NCBI RefSeq assembly: GCF_020520425.1
Contig: NC_079487.1
Coordinates: forward strand, 1,364,001-1,428,000
Direction: 5' to 3'
From: Spinacia oleracea
Taxonomy: Eukaryota; Streptophyta; Magnoliopsida; Caryophyllales; Amaranthaceae
DNA: 64,000 bases
The notes under the pieces were generated by a model that was not told the origin of the DNA, searched no databases, and saw nothing but the letters and a program-made list of their open reading frames with translations. Below are positions 56,092 to 64,000 of this stretch, in pieces; the stretch's first letter is position 1; each line of letters opens with the position of its first letter. The position numbers and the translations under genes were made by a program.

Positions 56092-57100
56092 TAACATAGA
56101 TCAGTTGTTAAACTAAATACTTTAGCTATAATGCATTAACCCTAGGCTGTTTGATTTAATTCAATGTTTGGTACCTCTCCTTATCAAGCTTTAAGACATG
56201 TCTTGATCAATCCAACATAGTGAACATTGCTTGAAAGGGAACTGAGATGGATACAATATTTTATGTTGGTCTGTCTTCTATATATGTTAGCGGTTGGAGA
56301 ATTCATGACCGAGATCAAACAAGTGGCCCTAACTTCAGAATTTTCACCGCTAGAAATTGACCAATATTGTACAAATCTAAGAATTAGTCAATTATGTTTA
56401 CCGGAGGAGGGGGGAAACAAGTTACGTAAATGGTTAGACGAGGTAACACAAATCAAAATAGATGGATGAAATGCTGCGGAGAAATGGTTAGTTAGGTGAA
56501 TCCAACCCTAACATATTCACGAAGGTATAAATGAATCATGTAATATTTATCTAATTGTTATTTATTTTTCCGGGGATTTTCGCTAATCGTTGTGCCTATT
56601 TTCTAATATGATTTTGACAATTAATTTATATATCAACAACTAGTAATCAACAAAAAGAAGAGAATCATATTCTAACTTGTTATAATCAACAAAGGATTCT
56701 ACGGAGTAACTTTGTCTTTTCTATTTTCAAGGATTCTTCTTGTATTTTATCTTATAATCTGCACCTACTGATTTCTTCATTTGCTGAAACAAACTGCTTA
56801 ACAAAGGAGTATCCATAAGGACTTCCCGGTGTTCGTCTCAGGTACTGAGGTATATCATATTTTCATGTAATTTGTGTTCTTCATTTGAGAATTATGTCCT
56901 AATTTGTGCTCTTATAATACTGTTCACATAAATCAATCCGTAGTAGTAATCGCAAAATGATAAAACCAATCACATACATTTGTATTTCCAAAAATAATAT
57001 ACACCAGAACACGAGTACTCCATGGTAATTATGGACGGAGGAGGGGGTGTTCGTATTATCTAAGCTACGATTCTTAATGAAGAAACAAATGATGATTTTT

Positions 57101-57160
57101 TTTAATTTGGAATTTGGAATTTGGAATTTGGAATTTGGATTTGGAATTTGGAATTGAATA
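57101..57160 (+). repeat. (TTGGAATT)n short tandem repeat upstream of the CML gene
   Basis: About six TTGGAATTT-like units, roughly 180-240 bp before the ATG at 57338, within the likely promoter region. Confidence 0.85.
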
Positions 57161-57337
57161 ATTGGGAAGACCTCTTTCCAATTCCACCAACACCCACTGT
57201 TCCCTCCTTTGCTTATTTGTTGGTGGAGGTGAAGGTGCCTTGTAAGTTTCCACTTTCCACCACTACCTTTCCCCTCTTTCGTTCTCTATTTATGCTTTTC
57301 ACTATCCCCGACTTGCAAACACAAACTTTTTGAAGCC

Positions 57338-58732
57338 ATGGATAGATCAACTTCACCCCCTGGTAAATAATGTCTACTTCCTCCTCCTTTTTGCATTCAT
57401 TTCTTCATTATGTTGTTATATATTACTGTTTACGTAGTTTTTGACAAGCCAAGCCCAGATGAATTCACAAGTATTTTCCTTACTTTCCTTAACAACCAGA
57501 TACGAATATATACTGCATCTAAAATTACCAATATTCCATACCCAGAAATTCTCTTTAGTTATGCTTGCTTCATTTTGCAACTTGAGAATTTCTTGGTTGC
57601 TTCTGCTTTTAGAAACGGTTTCCAGTGAATCTCTGCTTATATGTCTGTGGTTGTCAATTAATTTTCAAGGGAGGTCTCATTCCTGTACTTCTCTTAAGTC
57701 CATCGGCAACAAAGTTGGAAGCATGTTTTGCTGTTGTGGTTGCAGTAGTATTACTAGTAATGCTAACAAATATAGGAGGTTGGATGCCAAGCTGGCAAGG
57801 AAGATAATTGAGCTTAGACAACAACCTTCCAGTTCGGGACACAAAAACAAAAAATTCAGATCAATTAATAGTGTCATTCTGAAGTTTCCACAATTGAAAG
57901 AGCAAGTCAAGAACCTTAGAGGTGTGTTTGAGCATTACGGTGAGTTTCTAGCTACCATGCCTACCAACAGTGACTTTATTTGCTTTCTCTTTTCGCAATA
58001 AAAATGGACTACTTATCGTCATCTTCCTCTATCAGATGAAGATTCTAATGGAAGTATTGATCGTGAGGAACTTAAGAAATGCTTGGAGGAATTGCAAGTC
58101 AACCTTACAGAGCAGGAGTTTGACGATCTTTTCTATTCGTGTGATGTTGATAGGAGTGGTCACATACAGTTTAACGAGTTTATTGTTCTCCTCTGTCTCA
58201 TTTACCTCTTAACTAAACCTTCCAGCTCCACTGAAATTGTATTCACAAAAACTTGATAGTAACACTATTCCGTAATTTATGTAGATTTCATCTTGTTTCC
58301 TAAGTGCTCATGTTAACCATTTGATACTTCACTTCAGGTATCAAGGATGGGATCACCCCACTTGGAATCAACCTTTGACCAAATCGTCCAAGTATTCTTC
58401 TACATGGACAAAAATGGTGACGGAAAACTTAACAAGAAAGATATGGTTGTGGCATTTACTGAAACTTCTTCGGAGAGATCACCTTCACATGTCACTAAGA
58501 CTAGATTTAGTATGTGGATACTTTATTTCTCGACTTATTGTTAATCTCTTGCGTCTGACCCTTTTCTCTTTTTTTTCTTCTCTTTTTCTCTTGGGATTTG
58601 ACCTTGGACATATTCGCAGTGGAGATGGACAAGGACAAGGACGGGAATGTCAGTTTCAGAGAGTTCCTTTTTGGTTTAACTAGTTGGCTTGGGATCGATT
58701 CTGATGAAGAAACTCCAGTCGCTGATGAGTAA
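57338..58732 (+). CDS. Calmodulin-like EF-hand protein (CML21/CML22-like), five exons
   Basis: Exons 57338-57362, 57670-57939, 58036-58238, 58338-58509 and 58620-58732 join in frame to 261 codons including the stop (260 aa); all introns have GT-AG borders. The protein starts MDRSTSPPGRSHSC, has a Cys-rich MFCCCGCS stretch, a basic segment, then SVILKFPQLKEQVKNLRGVF as in CML21/22 (SIILKFPKI). EF-hand loops: DEDSNGSIDREE; a weaker DVDRSGHIQFNE; DKNGDGKLNKKD; DKDKDGNVSFRE. Between hands 2 and 3 FIVLLCLIYLL and STFDQIVQVFFYMD match the family. It likely binds Ca2+ as a sensor; targets are unknown. The start is the first Met in frame with exon 2; Met at 57723 is an alternative nearer the usual family N-terminus, and the CCCGCS run could be lipid-modified if used. 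It appears intact. Confidence 0.88.
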
Positions 58733-59585
58733 CAGTTAAACATATTGTCAGTATAGCAGAAAATTCAATTATCAGAACTTAATAACATTGAATTCAGGTC
58801 AGAATAGTGTGTATCTATTATCTGTCTTAGACGTGAGAAATGCATATCCAGAAATGCCTTTGCTGACTCTTCCTCGTTTGTAAATTGTAATGGCTGAAAA
58901 CATGAAACAATGCTGCATCCTGATTCCTGTGTGTTTTTTATTAGACTTGGTATGAACAATGACACTCTGAAAATGCACAATTTTCTTGCATTATCATCAA
59001 AGAATCATAACATAGTAAATTACAAGGATCCTTTTAAAAAGTTATTTGCTGATAGATTGAGGAACAGTTACAGTTACAGTTACAACAATACTACAACAGT
59101 ATTTCATATAAACTATGCGTAGGCTTTATAATGTAGAACTTTAAGAATGGACTTCAATCAGTTACTGGATCACAAATAATTCATGTATTGTATAAATTTA
59201 AATGGTAAAGTAACAGAGCACAAGAATTATCATTCATCAGTGGCAGGTTGTTAAAGATAAATATTTCCAATAGAAATTAAAAGTAACACCCTATCATAAA
59301 TCAATCCAAAAGTAAAGTTCCTTCTATAAGATAGAAAAATATATGAAATGCAGTAAGAACTAACTAAGAAAATGCACATTTTCTTACAGAAGTAATGAAA
59401 AGGAACCCAAGTAATGAACCACAAGGTTCTTACTAATTGTAGCTGCATCATGTATAATAAATAAAATTTCCGGTGGCTTGGGAAACACCTACAAGGCTAT
59501 AACTATATCAGATGTAGTAGGGACAAAGAGCAAAATTTGACATACACTATATATATAGGGTGTAGTATAGTATCCCCGGTGGTAG

Positions 59586-61661
59586 TTATTGGATCCCCAA
59601 GGCCTGGATTCGTCTAACCAATGACAATGAATATGCATTTGCTTGTTTCCATTCTTCTATTCCCTCCATAGACCCTTGAATGAAGCATGAAGTATTACCA
59701 TTGAGTATGCTGACAATCTGTCTCATACTTGGTCGTGATTTTGGACTGGAATGTGTACAAGCCAGTCCTAGTTTTAGCAGTCTTACAAATTCCTGAAGCT
59801 CATACTCCCTATCTAACTGAGGATCTGCCAACTCTTCTAAAGGCCTGTCTGTAGCCTTAAATTCACGAATCTTCTTGACTAGTAGCACTTCAGGATGTCG
59901 AAAGTCAACAGCCATCTGTCCAGTAATCACTTCAAGTACCACAACACCAAAGCTATAAACATCAGCTGCAGTGTTTGCTTCTCCAGATTCCATGTACTCG
60001 GGTGACATGTACCCAAAGATCCCCCGAACTGAATTATCTGTGCTGGCCACATGATGCCCATGCTCATTTCGTGTCAAGAACTCAGCAAGTGCGAAGCTGG
60101 TGAGCCTAGGATTCATATCTGGATCCACAACTATGGAAGAAGAGGTAATATTTCTGTGGATAACTTGTTCATCCCATTCCTCATGGAGATAGACAACTGC
60201 TGATGCAAGTGATGTTATTATATTGTAACGTTGATGCCATTGCAAGGCTTTGCAGCTGTTATGGAACAACATGTTGCTAAGGAGTCGACTGGCTAAGTAA
60301 TCATAGACCACCAGCATTTCTCCTTGTTCTGTGCACCAGCCACGGAGCTGTACAAGGTTGCGGTGACGAAGCCTTCCTAAATTATGGAGTTCTGTTGAGA
60401 ACCGGGCTCGTAGAGCAGGGCAAGTCTTCATTCCAAGCCGCTTGACCAGGACATGATGGCGGTTTTCAAGGAAGCCTTGGTAGGCAGTTCCAAAGTCCAG
60501 CTCAGCCACCCTGTGATTGTCTGAGAAATTGTTGGTTGCAGAAACAATCTCTTTGAAAGAGATCTCTCTTGGTGTCTCAACTACTGGAAGGTGAAAAGAG
60601 TTTTTATCAGGCACACTCTCTATATCTGTGTATGAGCTCTCAGACTTGCTGTCTTCATCAATATCTTGAGCTGTTACAAATAAGGTTTTTCCAGCAGCTG
60701 TAATATAGATGGTTGAAATGGATGATGTAGAGACGGTAGTAGTACTACTGGTGGGTTTGTATTTGGTTTCAGACGAGCTGCTGCTAGACAAGGAAATATA
60801 CAAAGGATGTGTCTTAAAAGAAGGAAGAGATGGAAGTTTGCCGGAGATGTTTCCACAGAGAGCATCCAGAACCCATTTGATGTCAGGGCGTGATTTGGGA
60901 ATGTGATATGTGCAAAGGAGCCCCAGATGGATCAAACGTTCCATTTCAGAGAGCTGGTAAGATCCATCAGGCAGTCGAGAATCTGCAGCTAGCAGCAGGC
61001 TGCCATCATCAGCTAACCTTCTAACCCAATCCAGTAAAATGATCTTATCATCTGCATAAGTGAGATCAATGGCTCGTCTTCCAGAAGCAACTTCCAAGAC
61101 TACAATCCCAAAGCTAAAAACATCAGACTTGGCAGTTGCAACATAGCGCTTCTGAAAGCTTTCAGGGGGCAAGTAGCCAATTGTTCCGCCAATCTTGCTG
61201 GTCTCTGCTAGCCGAAATTGATAATCTGATGATCTCCTGGATGACGAGAGGAGAGAGGGAGTATTCTTGTGGTCGTGCTCGAGCCAACGTGCGAGGCCAA
61301 AGTCACCAAGCCTAGCGTTGTAGTGGGAATCGAGCATGACATTACTAGTTTTAATATCCCTGTGGATGATCTGAGTCTCGAGCTGCTCATGGAGATAAAA
61401 TAAGGCAGCAGCCAAACCAAGAACTATATTGTTCCTCCTTTTGAAATCTAGAAGAAGGGAATTGGAGGTATTCTTAAAGAGGACCCTATCAAGACTGCGG
61501 TTAGGCATGTAATCATAGACAAGGAGCAACTGATAATCATGGACACACCAACCCCTTAACCTAACCAGATTCCTATGGCGTAAGTGAGCCACGGCAACCA
61601 ACTCAGCTGCGAAAGTCTTGTCGATGCCATTGTTGAGAAGATCAGACGATGGTTTATTATC

Positions 61662-61695
<34 letters not shown>

Positions 61696-62135
61696 TTGAG
61701 CAAGCACTTGACAGCAACAAGAGTGCCGTCACTGGGTAAGAGAGCTTTAAAAACCCTGCCAAAACCGCCACTACCAAGAACTTGGTCGTTGCTGAAACCG
61801 TTGGTTCCAATATAAAGCTCAGCAAAACTGAACATTTTGGGGTTAGTCATTTGATTGTTATCCATCTTGATAACTTGAGAGAATTCTACTCCTCTCATGT
61901 CGTGAAACACTGCTTCTTGGTGTTGTTTCATCTTACCGCATAATAATGAACCAGTGATGAGCAGACGCGTTAATGATCTCCGGAGCATTGAAACAATCTG
62001 ATCATGGCAGCTACTCATGATGCTCGTACGCCCTTTGGATTCATCAGGTATATTCTCTGCCTCCGCCTTGGTCTCGGTCTCGGTCTCGGTCTCTGACTCT
62101 GTAGGGAGGATGTAGCACAGTCGATTCAGACCCAT
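59586..62135 (-). CDS. LECRKS2: Receptor-like protein kinase with two kinase domains (LECRKS2-like)
   Basis: Single exon of 849 codons. Residues 1-100 start MGLNRLCYILPTE with a Glu/Thr repeat and contain no lectin domain and no clear transmembrane segment. First kinase: GSGGFGRVF (121-129), VAVK (140-143), HRDIKTSN (259-266), DFG (279-281), GTIGYLPPE (318-326), an active set. A run of 12 Thr follows VAVK directly. Second kinase (about 525-820) lacks the glycine loop (DFGTAYQG), has HRN in place of HRD (661-663) and TSFALAE where DFG is expected, so it is probably a pseudokinase. The length and double-kinase plan match Arabidopsis receptor-like kinase S.2 (At2g32800, 851 aa as I recall). Role probably in signalling; ligand unknown. 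It is convergent with the CML gene (58732), 853 bp apart. Confidence 0.88.
61662..61697 (-). repeat. In-frame (ACT)n microsatellite coding for poly-threonine
   Basis: About 12 AGT units on the + strand (ACT on the coding strand) inside the first kinase domain of the LECRKS2-like gene, just after the catalytic Lys. A multiple of three, so the frame is kept. Confidence 0.9.
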
Positions 62136-62390
62136 TTTCTGGTATTGCGTATATAAATGAAATGATTAAATGTTCCGTATATAAATATAATGGTGGTAGT
62201 GAATGGGTGATTAGGAGAGAATGAGTAGAAAAGGGGCAACCAAGAAAATGATGAGCAAGAAATGAGATAAAAAGTCGAAATTATAAAAGTAAGAAATCCT
62301 AATCAGGTGCATTTCTAGAGCTGAAACGACGCGCAATATGACGAGTATTTACAACTACTTTTTTTTTAGTTTATAGAATTTGGAGGGAGT

Positions 62391-62425
62391 GGGAGTTGGA
62401 GTTGGAGTTGGAGTTGGAGTTGGAG
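62391..62425 (+). repeat. (GGAGTT)n microsatellite upstream of the kinase gene
   Basis: Six GTTGGA units in the 5' region of the LECRKS2-like gene, about 260 bp upstream of its ATG. Confidence 0.9.
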
Positions 62426-64000
62426 TGCTTTTATTCAACCTTGGTCTGTGGGTTAGGTTTATGTGTTGAATTACTTGAGTTGAGGGATGTCATCTAAACC
62501 TTATTAATGTTTATGTTAATGTGAATATTTCCCTACAACATTTGACATTTATTCACATGTTAGTTTCAAACTCACGGACACATTTATTCAACTATTTGAT
62601 ATTTCACACACCAAAATATTTGCATTCAGAATTATTCCAAGGCTTGTCTACTTCTAGAATCTAGGAACCATGACCATCACCAATACGGAGTACGGAGTAT
62701 TATTCAACCCTTACCTAGTTTTGCAAATAATCATTAGACGATAGGATTGGTGATAATGTCATATTATTGTACCGATTAGTTGATAGATTCACAATCCAAT
62801 TGCTTTTGTATTAACATGGTTTACAATAATATTAGTGTGTATCCAAAGTCAATGGGAAATAATTTCTTCTAATAACTTGTACGTACATAGTCACTATAAT
62901 AAAATAAACACCAATTTTCTTAGATATAAAAACCATTTTCTGAATCAAATTAATCTTTTTTTTTTTTCAAAGTAAACCTTAATTTAAAATCACATTATTC
63001 TAATTAAGGGTAATAAGTTTTAATTTTTTTTTCTCTTCATAATAACCTAAAGAACCAAATAGAATAGTATGAGAGATTTAGACTCAATGAATTTAATTGG
63101 TTAAAATAATCATTTGGCATAATTTTTGAAAGAATATTAAGGCATTTATTTGACAATATATGAGGAAATACTCTCAATATAGAAAATAAAATAGAACATT
63201 CTAAATGCAATATGTAAAAATCAGGAAGAGACTGAGGGTGTAATTAGTAATTTAGAGGGGAAATATGCTTCATTTGACCTTAGCAATCAACTGGGAATTG
63301 GGAGAAGAAATAAGATTAGTTCACCAATATATCCACAACCAAAACGGGTGACATTACAAATGTCAATAAAGCAATCAGCTCACCCACTTTCAATCTACAT
63401 TTTTAAACAATAATTATATGATATAATATTGTATGTGATAACACCCTAAGTGCCGCATTGCTTAGTGCTAATCCCCTGATAGGATTACACCTCTCCATCC
63501 GTTTCTTTACAGCACTCCCAAGTCCCAACAATGGAGGTGGTTTTCTCCAATAACAGTTAAAGAAATATATTGGCAATTTGGCAAATACAATCTAGTAAAG
63601 TTTCCTATTTGTCAATTATAACATTAAATTTTTTATTTTGTCAATTACAACCTTAAACTTATATTTCTATTTTTAAATTACAATCTGAGGTCATTTTCCG
63701 ATAAAAATCATCGGAAAATATGATGTCATAATGTTATTCAAAAATAAATTACATAACATATAAAAATAGAAGTTATACTAGAATAACTCCCCTCACCTTA
63801 ATTGCTATCATTTCTATTTCTATACGCTATAAAACGCTATATCTCCGTCCACTGCTCCTACGTTGCTTTCATAACCTCTTCTTATTGTGGGTCCTTTGCT
63901 GCTGCCATGGCCACACACTCTCTTCATCTAATTAGGTTTTTTTTAGCAAAATATGTTTTATGCACCCGGGTGCATAATGTTTTCTGTGTACCCTATTTTT
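62426..64000. other. AT-rich intergenic DNA at the right end
   Basis: Upstream DNA of the kinase gene followed by intergenic sequence with poly-T and poly-A tracts. No ORF of note. Around 63590-63700 the phrases GTCAATTATAACATTAAA and GTCAATTACAACCTTAAA recur, a hint of a decayed repeat; a perfect palindrome lies at 63958-63977. Confidence 0.5.
63958..63977. repeat. Perfect 20-bp palindrome TTATGCACCCGGGTGCATAA
   Basis: Self-complementary over all 20 bases. It may be the tip of an inverted-repeat transposon or of a repeat continuing beyond the window; function unknown. Confidence 0.7.

Overview
The window is plant nuclear DNA. Host genes have GT-AG introns, there are plant receptor-kinase and EF-hand genes, and nearly all the rest is LTR retrotransposons, a CACTA element, a Mutator-like element and a LINE. 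A eudicot, perhaps of the Amaranthaceae (spinach/beet group), is a guess from repeat style, not something the sequence proves. No rRNA, tRNA, CRISPR or bacterial-type features were seen.

Layout. (1) 1-7836, + strand: the 3' part of copia element A, with a complete 3' LTR but badly decayed coding DNA. (2) 7837-17580, - strand: copia element B of the same family, with one full LTR, a gag-pol broken by one frameshift, and a second LTR cut at the junction with A. (3) 17581-18814 and 39574-about 40031: 3' end of a Tat/Retand-like gypsy element D, including an accessory ORF that runs antisense to the element, with its own TATA box and 5'-UTR intron. (4) 18815-39573: element C, a large non-coding Tat/Ogre-like LTR element with 1476-bp LTRs and a CCGCT target duplication. 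(5) 28848-38754: a 9.9-kb CACTA transposon inside C's 3' LTR (target duplication AAT), carrying the 3' exons of a MADS-box gene. (6) 41012-50564: Athila-like element E (target duplication GAAAG, tRNA-Asp primer site), gag only. Its 5' LTR has itself received a LINE with R2-like architecture (41294-45300, in a TTA microsatellite) and a 1.5-kb Mutator-like element (46425-47899, 9-bp target duplication). (7) 40032-41011 and 50570-57330: host-derived DNA with a DSS1/SEM1-like first exon and fragments of CWF19-like, LRR receptor-kinase and unrecognised genes. (8) 57338-64000: two apparently intact host genes, a CML21/22-like calcium-binding protein (+, five exons) and a double-kinase receptor-like kinase resembling LECRKS2 (-), then AT-rich intergenic DNA.

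The target duplications give an insertion order: D is older than C, and C is older than the CACTA element; D is older than B, and B is probably older than A; E is older than the LINE and the Mutator-like element. The best candidates for something little described are the R2-like LINE in a TTA repeat, the antisense ORF of D, the repeated double-hairpin module in non-coding element C, and the exon-capturing CACTA element. The two host genes at the right probably act in calcium signalling and receptor-kinase signalling, but nothing here links them functionally.
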